DNA of 64,000 nucleotides from Ignavibacteria bacterium (GCA_016716125.1 JADJWZ010000003.1:186001-250000), one strand, 5' to 3'; counted from the stretch's first letter, positions 54,193 to 63,955 are shown. A program made the numbers and translations. The notes: a model not told the origin generated them from the sequence alone.

Positions 54193-55491
54193 TTATTCAA
54201 GTTCTGCAAGTTCTGAAAGAGCAGCTCTGAAATTATTCATTATCACATCGATCTGCTCAAATGTACAGGTGCCGACAGCAAGCCTGTACCATACTGAATC
54301 TGAAGAAGATCCGAAAGATGCAAAGGGAACCAAAGCTAATTTTGCTTTTTCAATGAGAAAATCTGTTACCATTTTGGAACTGTCAAGTATTGTTCCGTCT
54401 TTCAATTTTTTACCAATGAGATCAATTTTTACAGTCATAAAAATTGAAGCCTGCGGAGCGATAGCGTCCACACTAAAACCGTCTTCCTTAAGTTCTTTAA
54501 ATTTAACATAAAAGGATTGTAATCTTTTATATATACTGTCTTTAACATTCTTAAGAAAAGTATCAACAAGTTCATAATCAGAATAATATTCAGCGAGAGC
54601 TACCTGTTCAGCTTTTGGAGCCCATGCTCCCATATGAGTGATAATGGATTTCATTTTATTGATAACTTTTTTCGGACCAAATCCCCAGCCGACTCTGACT
54701 CCTGTGGCGCAGAAGACTTTGCTTATACCGTCAATAAAAATGGTGTAATTTTTCATAGCGGGATTTATGAGTACCGGACTGAAATGTTTTATATCTCCGA
54801 AAGTAAGCTGCCAATAGATCTGATCATACAAAAGATAAAGTGGTTTCTGCGAATCGCCTCTTCTGATATTTTCTGAAACTATCAAGTCGCAGATTTTAGC
54901 CAGTTCAATTTCAGAAAACACCGTACCTGTTGGATTAAGCGGAGAACAAAGAGAAAGAAGGGAAGCTTTTTTTACAAATGGTTCGATCTCTTCTGCTGTC
55001 GGCATAAAATTGTTTTCGGGTATTGTTTCAATAGTAACAGCTTTACATCTTGTGAGATGAGTGTAATGATTATTATTCCATGAGGGAACTGGAAAAATCA
55101 CAATATCACCCGGATCGAGAATGCTGTTATAAGCGGAAAAAATTACCGGTCTAGCTCCGCTGGTAATAATAATTTCGTCAGTGCTGTAATCAAGCCCGGC
55201 ATTATCGCGCATATAAGCGGAGACAACATTTCTTAAATCCGTAACGCCTTCTCCCGGCGGATAATTGGTTTCATTATTATCGTAAGCTTTTTTGATTCCT
55301 TCTTTGAAAGGTTCGGGAATAGGAAAAATATTAGGATCAAAATCCCCGATAGTCAGGTTAAAAATTTCCTGACCGTCGGCGATCTTATCATTAATTTGCC
55401 AGGCAAGTTTAATAATTTCTGAACCGATAAGATTTTCAGCCATTTTGGAAACAATAAGTTCCTTAGGTTTTGATTCAATTAGGTTGTTCAT
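54193..55491 (-). CDS. Class I/II pyridoxal-phosphate aminotransferase
   Basis: 432 residues of fold type I. Motifs: NETNYPPGEGVTDLRNVVSAYM, TSGARPVIFSAY, FPVPSWNNNHY, LCSPLNPTGTVFS, YLLYDQIYWQL and the PLP lysine in DGISKVFCATGVRVGWGFGP. It resembles aspartate/aromatic aminotransferases. Slightly longer than the ~400-residue norm, with a 30-residue N-terminal extension. The intergenic repeat region lies on its 5' side. Confidence 0.92.
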   Translation of the reverse strand: MNNLIESKPKELIVSKMAENLIGSEIIKLAWQINDKIADGQEIFNLTIGDFDPNIFPIPEPFKEGIKKAYDNNETNYPPGEGVTDLRNVVSAYMRDNAGLDYSTDEIIITSGARPVIFSAYNSILDPGDIVIFPVPSWNNNHYTHLTRCKAVTIETIPENNFMPTAEEIEPFVKKASLLSLCSPLNPTGTVFSEIELAKICDLIVSENIRRGDSQKPLYLLYDQIYWQLTFGDIKHFSPVLINPAMKNYTIFIDGISKVFCATGVRVGWGFGPKKVINKMKSIITHMGAWAPKAEQVALAEYYSDYELVDTFLKNVKDSIYKRLQSFYVKFKELKEDGFSVDAIAPQASIFMTVKIDLIGKKLKDGTILDSSKMVTDFLIEKAKLALVPFASFGSSSDSVWYRLAVGTCTFEQIDVIMNNFRAALSELAELE

Positions 55492-55591
55492 AATAGCAGA
55501 TTATTAATTTAGGTTTTATAAATATACTTAATTGAAGTAAAAAATTTGATGAAAATATTTGAGAAAGTGAGGGTTTGAAAAATGGGTGTAT

Positions 55592-55610
55592 CACGGAATT
55601 GTATTCCGTG
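55592..55610 (-). repeat. Single inverted copy of the palindromic repeat found at 16.6 kb
   Basis: CACGGAATTGTATTCCGTG is the exact reverse complement of the core at 16661-16679. The similarity extends past the palindrome: the minus strand reads CGTTTCACGG into the core and CGTGATACACC after it, like the array unit. Next to it is a separate hairpin. Confidence 0.85.
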
Positions 55611-55618
55611 AAACGGCG

Positions 55619-55640
55619 AAAAACCACTTTAGTGGTTTTT
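55619..55640 (+). terminator. Hairpin with T-rich arm, possible bidirectional terminator
   Basis: AAAAACCACT (55619-55628) and AGTGGTTTTT (55631-55640) are complementary (8-10 bp stem depending on loop), beginning in A5 and ending in T5, so it could terminate either strand. No co-directional gene ends nearby, so it may instead be part of the repeat insertion. Confidence 0.45.
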
Positions 55641-55783
55641 GGTTGGAGATGTGGAAACGGGAATTCAAAGTTAGATTTTTCTAAATTTTTTCGGCTCCTT
55701 TAATATGCTGTGATTAAAAAAAACTTATTGCTTAGATTAATCAATTATGAATATTTTTAAAAAAATTGTATTATCAAAATTAC

Positions 55784-55807
55784 TTTTATTTGATTAGTCA
55801 AATAAAA
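55784..55807. promoter_or_regulatory. 24-bp palindrome upstream of the pyruvate dehydrogenase genes
   Basis: TTTTATTTGA (55784-55793), TTAG, TCAAATAAAA (55798-55807): perfect 10-bp arms, centre TTTGA-N4-TCAAA, loosely like Crp/Fnr-type sites. It is centred about 75 bp before the aceE ATG. Operator role is inferred from symmetry and position only. Confidence 0.4.
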
Positions 55808-55872
55808 ATTTTTCACTAATGTCTTTAACTTCAAATACTTATTTTTGTGTTCGATAAAATTTAAATGATTAA

Positions 55873-58542
55873 ATGACCAAAGAAATTAATAAGAATTTAA
55901 GAGAAGACGAAAATAAAGAATGGATTGAATCCCTTGAATATATTTTTGAATCTCAGGGACCGGAACGCGTAAGCGAGATTTTAAGAAAATTGCAGATCAA
56001 AGCTCAAAAGTTCGGAATCAAAATCCCCTTTACAGCTAATACTCCTTATATAAATACTATTCCCGCAGACACACAGCCGGTCTATCCCGGCAGCAGGGAA
56101 ATAGAAAGAAGAATAAAAAGTATCCTCCGATGGAACGCAATGGCTATGGTTGTCAGAGCAAACCGTGAACTCAGCGGTATTGGCGGACATATTTCCACAT
56201 ATGCTTCTGCTGCTACTCTTTACGAAGTTGGATTCAACCATTTCTTCAGAGGCAAAGATCATCCGTCAGGCGGTGATATAATTTATTTTCAGGGTCATGC
56301 CGCTCCCGGTATCTATGCAAGAGCAATGCTCGAAGGAAGAATTACTGAAAAAGATCTGAATAATTTCAGAAGGGAATTGTCATCTGAAAGAGGATTATCC
56401 TCATATCCGCATCCCTGGCTAATGCCAAAGTTCTGGCAGTTCCCAACAGTATCTATGGGACTAAGCCCTATTATGGCTATCTATCAGGCAAGGTTTAACA
56501 GATATCTTGAAGACAGGGGAATCCTGAAAAAAACGGATCAGAAAGTATGGGCTTTTATAGGAGACGGGGAAACGGATGAACCTGAATCTCTCGGCGCTAT
56601 TACTCTCGCATCAAGAGAAAATCTCGATAACCTTATATTTGTAATTAATTGTAATCTGCAGAGATTAGACGGACCTGTAAGAGGCAACGGAAAAATCATT
56701 CAGGAGCTTGAAGCCATTTTCAGAGGCGCCGGCTGGAATGCAATTAAAGTAATCTGGGGTGGTGACTGGGACCCGCTGATCGCAAAAGATGATAACGGAA
56801 AATTAGTAGAGGTTATGAATAATGTCGTCGATGGTCAGTTTCAGAAATATACAGTAATGGGCGGTGATTATATCAGAAAAGATTTCTTTGGAAAAGATCC
56901 TGAACTGCTCGAAATGGTCAGTAACTATTCCGATGAACAGTTAAGAAAACTTAAACGCGGCGGTCACGATCCGGATAAAGTGTTTGCAGCTTATGAGAAT
57001 GCATTTAATCACAAAGGATCTCCGACTGTAATTCTCGCCCAGACAATTAAAGGTTATGGTCTTGGTGAATCAGGTGAAGGCAGAAATATTACTCATCAGC
57101 AGAAAAAATTAAATGAACAGGAATTAAGAGTATTCAGAAGCCGGTTCGGAATTCCGATCTCAGACAAAGAAGTCGCTGACGCTCCTTTCTATAAACCTGC
57201 TGAAGATTCTGAAGAATTGAATTATCTTAAATACAGAAGAAGTGAACTGGGAGGATTTATTCCAAGCCGAAACGGAAATTCCGCACCTCCTTTGAAAATT
57301 CCTAAAGGCGAACTTTTCAGTGAATTTTATAAAGGTAATGGTGACAGGGAAGTTGCCACTACTATGGCTTTTGTTCACCTTCTTTCTAAACTTCTTAAAG
57401 ATAAAGAGATTGGAAAGTATATTGTTCCAATCGTTCCGGATGAAGCAAGGACTTTCGGAATGGAATCATTATTCAGACAAGTGGGAATTTATTCTCACTC
57501 AGGTCAGCTCTATGAACCAGTTGATAAAGGAAGTCTTCTTTACTATAAAGAAGAAAAGAGCGGTCAGATTCTTGAGGAAGGAATTACTGAAGCCGGTGCA
57601 ATGTCTTCATTCATCGCTGCAGGTACTTCATATTCGACTCATGGTATAAACATGATTCCGTTTTTTATTTTTTATTCGATGTTCGGATTTCAAAGAATAG
57701 GCGATTTGATCTGGGCTGCTGCAGACTGCAGGACAAGAGGCTTTCTCTTAGGAGGAACTGCGGGAAGGACTACTCTCAGCGGTGAAGGTCTTCAGCATCA
57801 GGACGGTAACAGTCAGTTGCTTTCTCTTACTGTTCCGAATCTTAAATGCTTTGACCCTGCTTTTGCTTATGAACTTGCCGTGATAATTGAAGACGGAATG
57901 AAAAGGATGTATGAGAAACAGGAAGATATTTTTTATTATCTGACTGTTATGAATGAACCGTATAAAATGCCCCCGAAGCCAAAAGGAGTAAGCGATGGTA
58001 TTCTAAAAGGAATGTATAGATATTCTAAATCTAAATTAAAAACCGGTAAGCTTAAGGCTCACCTTTTTGGAAGCGGATCTATTCTGAATGAATCAGTTAA
58101 GGCTAAGGAAATTCTTGAAAAAAATTATAATGTATCGGCAGATGTGTGGAGCGTTACCAGTTATAAAGAATTGTATTTTGACTGTATAGAAACTGAAAGG
58201 AAAAATATGGTTAATCCCGGTTTGAAAAGTGAGTCTTATATTGAGAAATTACTTTCAAAGGAAAAAGGTGTTTTTGTTGCAGCTTCAGATTATGTAAAAG
58301 CCCTGCCTGCTACGATTGCAAAATGGATCCCCGGTAGTTTCTATATCCTCGGAACGGATGGATTTGGCAGAAGCGACGGCCGTGATCAGCTGAGAAATTT
58401 CTTTGAAGTGGATTACAGATACATTACGATTGCTGCTCTCTATTCTCTTTTTAAAGAAAAAAAGGTAAAAGAAACCGTAGTAAAAAAAGCCGTAAAAGAT
58501 CTGGGTCTGGATCCTAAAAAACCTAATCCTCTCAGCGTATAA
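55873..58542 (+). CDS. aceE: Pyruvate dehydrogenase E1 component, homodimeric
   Basis: 889 residues, the single-chain E1 type of E. coli AceE rather than alpha/beta. Motifs: HISTYASAATLYEVGFNHFF, the ThDP signature GDGETDEPESLGAI ending NCNLQRLDG, HQDGNSQLLSLTVPN in the pyrimidine half, and DGFGRSDGRDQLRNFFEVD near the C-terminus. It decarboxylates pyruvate and acetylates the E2 lipoyl domain. aceF follows after 25 bp. Confidence 0.97.
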   Translation: MTKEINKNLREDENKEWIESLEYIFESQGPERVSEILRKLQIKAQKFGIKIPFTANTPYINTIPADTQPVYPGSREIERRIKSILRWNAMAMVVRANRELSGIGGHISTYASAATLYEVGFNHFFRGKDHPSGGDIIYFQGHAAPGIYARAMLEGRITEKDLNNFRRELSSERGLSSYPHPWLMPKFWQFPTVSMGLSPIMAIYQARFNRYLEDRGILKKTDQKVWAFIGDGETDEPESLGAITLASRENLDNLIFVINCNLQRLDGPVRGNGKIIQELEAIFRGAGWNAIKVIWGGDWDPLIAKDDNGKLVEVMNNVVDGQFQKYTVMGGDYIRKDFFGKDPELLEMVSNYSDEQLRKLKRGGHDPDKVFAAYENAFNHKGSPTVILAQTIKGYGLGESGEGRNITHQQKKLNEQELRVFRSRFGIPISDKEVADAPFYKPAEDSEELNYLKYRRSELGGFIPSRNGNSAPPLKIPKGELFSEFYKGNGDREVATTMAFVHLLSKLLKDKEIGKYIVPIVPDEARTFGMESLFRQVGIYSHSGQLYEPVDKGSLLYYKEEKSGQILEEGITEAGAMSSFIAAGTSYSTHGINMIPFFIFYSMFGFQRIGDLIWAAADCRTRGFLLGGTAGRTTLSGEGLQHQDGNSQLLSLTVPNLKCFDPAFAYELAVIIEDGMKRMYEKQEDIFYYLTVMNEPYKMPPKPKGVSDGILKGMYRYSKSKLKTGKLKAHLFGSGSILNESVKAKEILEKNYNVSADVWSVTSYKELYFDCIETERKNMVNPGLKSESYIEKLLSKEKGVFVAASDYVKALPATIAKWIPGSFYILGTDGFGRSDGRDQLRNFFEVDYRYITIAALYSLFKEKKVKETVVKKAVKDLGLDPKKPNPLSV

Positions 58543-58567
58543 AAAATGTTTAATTAAATTTTTAAAA

Positions 58568-59935
58568 ATGATTAAAGAAGTAAAATTACCTGAAGTATCT
58601 GAAAATATAGAGCAAGGAGATGTCATAAAAGTACTTGTCTCTGTTGGTGATGAAATCAGTATTGATCAGCCTTTGATCGAACTCGAAACAGATAAAGCAT
58701 TATTTGAAGTACCATCCACAGAAGAAGGTGTTGTAAAAGAAATTTCTGTGAAAGAAGGGGATGTGATTAATATTGGTTCAGTAATTCTTAAAGTAGAAAC
58801 AAATGCCAAAGAAAAAAAGGAGAAGACTCCTGAAAAAAAGGAGAAGACTACTGATAAGAACACTGAAAAAGAAACAGGTCAAAATGAAAAGGGTGAAGAA
58901 TTAAATTCGGCAAAAAAACCTGAGAAATTAAAACAGGTAAATGAAAAAGCTCATAGTTTCGAATCTCAGAGAAATCCTGAGTCGGAGACAGAATCAGAAG
59001 CAGCGGATAAGGAAACCATTAAAGCTTCTAATGATCCGGATAAAGTTTTAGCGCCGGCATCACCGTCTGTCAGAAGACTTGCGCGGGAGCTCGGTGTTGA
59101 AATAAACATAGTCAGCGGTTCAGGAAAAGACGGCAGAATTTCCGAAGAAGATGTTAAAAATTTTGTAAAAGCGTCAATGAATATTTCCGGATCTACTTCT
59201 ATACATCCCTCGGGAAGATCATTGCCTGATTTCAGTAAATGGGGAGAAGTAAGAATTGAACCAATGAGTAAAATCAGAATTGTAACAGCTGAGTCAATGA
59301 CCAACTCATGGACTGCGCCAATGGTCACACAGTTTGATAAAGCGGACATTACCCTTGCAGAAGAATTCAGAAAAAAATATTCGGAAGTTGTAAAATCTAA
59401 AGGAGGAAATCTTACTATTACATCTCTGCTGGTGAAAATTTGTTCTGAAGCGCTTAAAAAGTTTCCGCAATTTAATTCCAGTATTGATGTTAATAAAAAA
59501 GAAATTATTTATAAAAATTATTTTAATATCGGAATAGCTGTAGATACGGATAGGGGATTACTTGTGCCGGTAATTAGAAATACGGATAAAAAAAATATTG
59601 TTGATATTTCTGCGGAGTTAAATGAACTTGCCGAAAAGGCCAGAACTAAAAAGATAATGCCGGATGAAATGGACGGAGGAAATTTTACAATCTCAAATCT
59701 TGGCGGTATCGGAGGGACAGCGTTTACTCCGATTGTATATTCACCGCAGGTAGCTATACTCGGCGTTTCGAGAGCATCTAATGAAGCTGTTTATATTGGT
59801 GAAAATTTTATTCCGAGAATGTTGCTTCCGATGTCACTTACTTATGATCACAGAATTATTGACGGGGCAGACGCTGCAAGATTTCTTAGATGGATCTGTG
59901 AAGCTCTTGAAAATCCAATGTACGTGTTCTTATAA
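58568..59935 (+). CDS. aceF: Pyruvate dehydrogenase E2 (dihydrolipoyl acetyltransferase)
   Basis: 455 residues: one lipoyl domain (about 1-78; lipoylated K43 in ETDKALFEVPS), a long Lys/Glu/Asn-rich linker (about 80-155), a peripheral-subunit-binding domain (ASPSVRRLARELGVEINIVSG, about 163-200), and the CAT domain ending in the catalytic DHRIIDGADAARFL. E. coli AceF has three lipoyl domains; this has one. E3 is encoded on the opposite strand at 61.2-62.6 kb. Confidence 0.95.
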   Translation: MIKEVKLPEVSENIEQGDVIKVLVSVGDEISIDQPLIELETDKALFEVPSTEEGVVKEISVKEGDVINIGSVILKVETNAKEKKEKTPEKKEKTTDKNTEKETGQNEKGEELNSAKKPEKLKQVNEKAHSFESQRNPESETESEAADKETIKASNDPDKVLAPASPSVRRLARELGVEINIVSGSGKDGRISEEDVKNFVKASMNISGSTSIHPSGRSLPDFSKWGEVRIEPMSKIRIVTAESMTNSWTAPMVTQFDKADITLAEEFRKKYSEVVKSKGGNLTITSLLVKICSEALKKFPQFNSSIDVNKKEIIYKNYFNIGIAVDTDRGLLVPVIRNTDKKNIVDISAELNELAEKARTKKIMPDEMDGGNFTISNLGGIGGTAFTPIVYSPQVAILGVSRASNEAVYIGENFIPRMLLPMSLTYDHRIIDGADAARFLRWICEALENPMYVFL

Positions 59936-59961
59936 TATAATGCTGTGCCTCATCCGGATTT

Positions 59962-60711
59962 TTAGTCAATAGAAAAACTCATGTTAACAACTACCCGGAT
60001 CGTCTTGTCTATAGATGAAGTATTGTTAATTCCATAATCCGAAATTTCATTCGAGTTCTTTGCATTTATCTGAATGACTCCCATTTTTGATGAACGAACT
60101 TCGCCAATCTTATTTCCTGTACTGTTTGCAATTTGCTCCGCTCTTTCTTTTGCATCCTGCGCTGCTAATCCTGTCATCTCAACTTTGAGGTCGGAGATTT
60201 TTGTATATAAAAATTCCGGAGTAGGCGAGTTAATTTCAATTCCTTCATTTATTAATTCCGTCGCCTCTCTCGAAAGTTTGTCAATTCTTTCCACGTCTTC
60301 TGACTCCACTCTGAAATCCTGATTTAATCTGTATCCGGTAATCCGATTAGTTGAATATCCCTGTTCATTGTTTGCATATATAGTGAAAGTATTAATAGCA
60401 GATACTGTGATTTTTTCTTCGGGAAATCCTTTTGATACCAAATAATTTTTTACCCTTTCGTTTGCAGTTTTTAGTTTTGTATATGATTCCTGAAGAGTAA
60501 GAGATTCGATTGATACGGAACCATTCCATATTGCATAATCGGATTTGATATCTTTTGATGCCGAACCTGTGACATTTATTGTTACATCTTTTCTCGATAC
60601 ATATTTCCATGTAGAGGAAAGTATGAATGCGCCTATTATAAATGCGCCGGCAAGAATTGCAGCTGCAGGAATGTAATCTCTGATGTTATTAACAGTGTTA
60701 TTATTATTCAT
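59962..60711 (-). CDS. SIMPL-domain (DUF541) protein
   Basis: 249 residues: a single N-terminal TM/signal anchor (about 15-35) and a SIMPL domain (GSASKDIKSDYAIWNGSVSIE, SKGFPEEKITVSAINTFTIY, GYRLNQDFRVES, ISDLKVEMTGLAAQDAKERAEQIAN, VVVNMSFSID). Probably periplasmic or membrane-anchored. Function of the family is unclear (envelope stress, oxidative stress links reported). Last gene of the lpd-arfB-SIMPL run; convergent with aceF. Confidence 0.88.
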   Translation of the reverse strand: MNNNNTVNNIRDYIPAAAILAGAFIIGAFILSSTWKYVSRKDVTINVTGSASKDIKSDYAIWNGSVSIESLTLQESYTKLKTANERVKNYLVSKGFPEEKITVSAINTFTIYANNEQGYSTNRITGYRLNQDFRVESEDVERIDKLSREATELINEGIEINSPTPEFLYTKISDLKVEMTGLAAQDAKERAEQIANSTGNKIGEVRSSKMGVIQINAKNSNEISDYGINNTSSIDKTIRVVVNMSFSID

Positions 60712-60723
60712 ATTCTAAAATAA

Positions 60724-61155
60724 TTAATTTAAAAAATCTTTATCGATTTGGAATTTCCTTGAATCTTTCTTCTCCGATGTTTTCTTTTTAATCTGTAATC
60801 GTTTTTCCTTTAATGCCTGTGAAATTTTTGTCTTCACTCTTTTCTTTTCCTGTCTGAATGATTTTTCAATAAGTTCAAAAAACTTTTCCGTTGAATCAAC
60901 TTTATTTAAATATTGTGAACGGCTGCTTTGAGAAACTATTTTTAAAAATCCGTCGGATGTAATTTTACTTTTAAGTTTTTTGCTTAATATTAATTTCTCC
61001 TGATCGGTTAATGCTTTTGATTCTCCTATATTAAAATTTAATTCCACTTTAGTTTCTACCTTATTAACATTCTGTCCGCCTTTACCGCCGCTTCTGGATG
61101 TTTTATATCTTAATTCTTTTTCAATTTCTGATTTAATGTCTTCTGAGATACTCAC
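60724..61155 (-). CDS. arfB: Alternative ribosome-rescue factor ArfB (peptidyl-tRNA hydrolase)
   Basis: 143 residues. RF-1-type domain with the catalytic GGQ (about 26-28, in SRSGGKGGQNVNKVETKVEL) and the basic C-terminal tail (KRLQIKKKTSEKKDSRKF) that enters the mRNA channel of stalled ribosomes in E. coli YaeJ/ArfB. No codon-recognition domain, as expected. Its start overlaps the lpd stop by 4 bp, indicating translational coupling. Confidence 0.94.
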   Translation of the reverse strand: MSISEDIKSEIEKELRYKTSRSGGKGGQNVNKVETKVELNFNIGESKALTDQEKLILSKKLKSKITSDGFLKIVSQSSRSQYLNKVDSTEKFFELIEKSFRQEKKRVKTKISQALKEKRLQIKKKTSEKKDSRKFQIDKDFLN

Positions 61156-62567
61156 TTTTTTTTAGGTTTATATATATGAGTGCTTTGTCCGAAAAAAACT
61201 TCCGCTGATTCCATAATCGTTTCAGATAAAGTAGGATGCGGATGAATTGAAAGCTTAAGATCTGTTGCATTTGCTCCCATTTCTATTGCAAGTACTCCTT
61301 CAGAAATCAAATCGCCGGCATTTGGTCCGGCAATCCCTACTCCTAAAATTCTTTGAGATTTATTATCAATAATTAATTTTGTCAAACCGTCGGTTCTTCC
61401 CAGTGTCACTGCTCTTCCCGAAGCAGCCCATGGAAATTTTGAAATCACTATATCGAGATTTTTCTCTTTAGCTTCTGCTTCCGTAATACCGCACCATGCA
61501 ATTTCCGGATCCGTAAATACAACAGCCGGAATGGTCTTCGGCTCAAACACCGATTTATGACCAGCTATTACTTCAGCTGCAACTCTTCCTTCATGTGAAG
61601 CTTTATGAGCAAGCATCGGCTCTCCGGCTACGTCACCAATCGCAAATATATTTTTAACTGATGTCCTCGCCTGATTATCAGTAATTATAAATCCTTTTTC
61701 ATTTAATTTTACTCCGGTATTTTCCAGTCCTATGTTTGATGAATTCGGTTTTCTTCCGGCGGAAACTAAAACGCTTTCAAATGTCTTCTCAATAATTTTT
61801 TTATCCTTCTCCTGCAGTTTAACTTTAAAACCTGAAGTTGTTTCTTTTACAGAAGTTACTTTGGTCTCACGTAAAATTGACTCAAAGGAATTTTTGACCC
61901 TGGAATAAAGAATATTTACAAGATCCCGGTCTGCGCCGTTTAATAATCCCGGAAGCATTTCAGCAATAGTGATTTTTGTTCCGAAAGCGGAATATACAGT
62001 TGCAAGCTCTAAACCAATATAACCGCCTCCGATCACTAACATCGATTTTGGGATCTTCTCAATATTCAGCGCTGATGTGGAATCTAGAATTTTTTTTGAC
62101 ACATCTGAGATACCCGGAATTTCGGCTGGATGAGAACCTGTTGCAATAATTACATTTTCAAACTCAAGAATCTCTTTCTTTTTATCAGTGCCCGAGAGCT
62201 CAATTCTTTTATTATCAAGAAAAACAGCATCACCTTGAATATATTCAATTTTCCTCTGTTTTGAAATCTGACCTAGTCCTGATGTAAGCTTTTTAACAAC
62301 ATCATTCTTCCATGTTCTCACCTTTTTCAAATCTATCTTAGGTTTTGCAAATCTTACTCCGAAATTTTTTAATTCCTCAGTCTCGTTTAATACTTTTGCA
62401 AGATGCAGCAGCGCTTTCGACGGAATACATCCTCTGAAAAGACAAACTCCGCCCGGATTTACATCTTTATCAATTAAAGTGGTCTCGATCCCAAGATCTG
62501 CTGCAAGAAATGCTGCAGCATATCCTCCGGGTCCTGCACCTATTACTATTAATTTTTTCTTTTTCAA
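61152..62567 (-). CDS. lpd: Dihydrolipoyl dehydrogenase (E3)
   Basis: 471 residues. FAD site VIGAGPGGYAAAFLA, redox disulfide C42/C47 in GGVCLFRGCIPSKAL, NAD site VIGGGYIGLELATVYSAFG, FAIGDVAGEPMLAHKASHEG, and the C-terminal His-Glu in SIHPHPTLSETIMES. It reoxidises the lipoyl group of aceF. On the opposite strand to aceE-aceF, so the complex is made from two transcripts. Confidence 0.97.
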   Translation of the reverse strand: MKKKKLIVIGAGPGGYAAAFLAADLGIETTLIDKDVNPGGVCLFRGCIPSKALLHLAKVLNETEELKNFGVRFAKPKIDLKKVRTWKNDVVKKLTSGLGQISKQRKIEYIQGDAVFLDNKRIELSGTDKKKEILEFENVIIATGSHPAEIPGISDVSKKILDSTSALNIEKIPKSMLVIGGGYIGLELATVYSAFGTKITIAEMLPGLLNGADRDLVNILYSRVKNSFESILRETKVTSVKETTSGFKVKLQEKDKKIIEKTFESVLVSAGRKPNSSNIGLENTGVKLNEKGFIITDNQARTSVKNIFAIGDVAGEPMLAHKASHEGRVAAEVIAGHKSVFEPKTIPAVVFTDPEIAWCGITEAEAKEKNLDIVISKFPWAASGRAVTLGRTDGLTKLIIDNKSQRILGVGIAGPNAGDLISEGVLAIEMGANATDLKLSIHPHPTLSETIMESAEVFFGQSTHIYKPKKK

Positions 62568-62722
62568 ATTTTTTTAAAAATAAAGAGAATATACTAATTC
62601 TAAAATGAATTTAACAATTATTTCTTTTAAAAAAAAATAATTTTTACTTCAACTATTGCATTAAATTAAAAAAAAATATTATATATATTGCTGATATTTA
62701 AAAACTTAAGAAAGGGAAATTT

Positions 62723-63934
62723 ATGAAATTAATAAAGTACTTTTTAATGGCTCTTTTTTTGACATCTGCAGTTCAAGCGCAAAATGTCAAAATTACAGAT
62801 TTTGATTTACCGGTAAGTTCTGCAAGGAAATTTTTAATAGACGGGTTTTATAACTGGGCACAAACCACTCCCGATGACACATCACAAAGCAAGATTCTCT
62901 CAAGCTCCTGGAGATTAAACGCACTGTATACTCAATTCTATTCATCGCCTTCATATGCATGGAATATGAATCTTAACGGCGCTTTATCTCAGGCTTCAAG
63001 AGGAGATACGACCAGATATGAATATGACTTTGCTACTGATCTCAGCAAATATTTCAGTGATTCACATGGATTTTTCGGAAATGCTGAATTGAGATCAAAT
63101 TATCTGAGAAAAAGAGAATTTGGTCAGGATAACAGACCGACAATTGAAATTTTCGGCGGTCTGGGTTATGGAAGACAGGTTAATGCTACATCTCTTGCAA
63201 AGGCAATCAGAATTGACGAAGATCTGAGAAAAGGCGGCATTACAAATAAATATATGCCGAAGTCAACAATGCTTGCAATTGCTCAGATAATTGACAGAGA
63301 AGCAGAATACAGAGATAAATATAAAGCTATATATGAATCAAAGATTATTGAAGACATTACACAGGAAGTATTAAACTCAGGTGTATCTAATTTCAATAAT
63401 ATGTCTGCTCTTGGTTTCATGAGAATCAGAGACGTCTTATATGGTAATAATCAATTTATTAATGATAGAGCATGGGGCGGTGATGTCAGACTTGGAGTTG
63501 CTTATGAACTTATGACAAGAAACAAATTGATTCAAAACCCATCACCTACTCTGGATCTTAGAGGCAGATACGCATATCCAATCGGCATTAATCATCAAAT
63601 AAGAACATTCCTGAATGTAAGATCTCCTTTAGACAGTAATTTTGCTAAGTTATTTACAGGAAATCTGGGTATATTTTATTCTTACAATTTCACAAACAGA
63701 ATTTCTTTTAATGCAGGATATACAGCAACTTTAAATCAAATATTTAGAGGAGCAGATTCACTCGGACTTCCGATCGGAACAGAGAAATCCGGTGCTGATC
63801 ATACTGTCAGTGCAGGATTTAATTTCTATATAGAGAACTACATAACTCTGAATCTGACAGGCGGATATTCTAAAATATACAAAACTGAAGACAGGTTCTT
63901 CACTAACGCTTCAGTCGGTTTCATAATATTCTAA
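62723..63934 (+). CDS. Outer-membrane beta-barrel protein of unknown family
   Basis: 403 residues: signal peptide to about 20 (VQAQ), short strands with aromatic turns (NWAQTTPDDTSQSKILSSSW), a central charged helical section (about 150-255, SLAKAIRIDEDLRKGGITNK to IRDVLYGNNQ) inserted in a barrel, then more strands ending ITLNLTGGYSKIY ... FTNASVGFIIF, with terminal Phe. The helical insert is unusual. ATG is preceded by AGAAAGGGAAA, a strong ribosome-binding site as at 40006. A hairpin terminator follows. Confidence 0.7.
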   Translation: MKLIKYFLMALFLTSAVQAQNVKITDFDLPVSSARKFLIDGFYNWAQTTPDDTSQSKILSSSWRLNALYTQFYSSPSYAWNMNLNGALSQASRGDTTRYEYDFATDLSKYFSDSHGFFGNAELRSNYLRKREFGQDNRPTIEIFGGLGYGRQVNATSLAKAIRIDEDLRKGGITNKYMPKSTMLAIAQIIDREAEYRDKYKAIYESKIIEDITQEVLNSGVSNFNNMSALGFMRIRDVLYGNNQFINDRAWGGDVRLGVAYELMTRNKLIQNPSPTLDLRGRYAYPIGINHQIRTFLNVRSPLDSNFAKLFTGNLGIFYSYNFTNRISFNAGYTATLNQIFRGADSLGLPIGTEKSGADHTVSAGFNFYIENYITLNLTGGYSKIYKTEDRFFTNASVGFIIF

Positions 63935-63955
63935 AACAGCTTTAGATTTAAAAAC

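Larger units (their letters stand above)
55492..55872. other. 381-bp gene-free region between aminotransferase and aceE
   Basis: It contains three elements annotated separately: a single inverted copy of the palindromic repeat (55592-55610), a hairpin (55619-55640), and a 24-bp palindrome (55784-55807). A TATTTTTG box at 55840-55847 lies 25 bp before the aceE ATG, a possible -7 element without a good -33 partner. I see no coding sequence. Confidence 0.6.
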
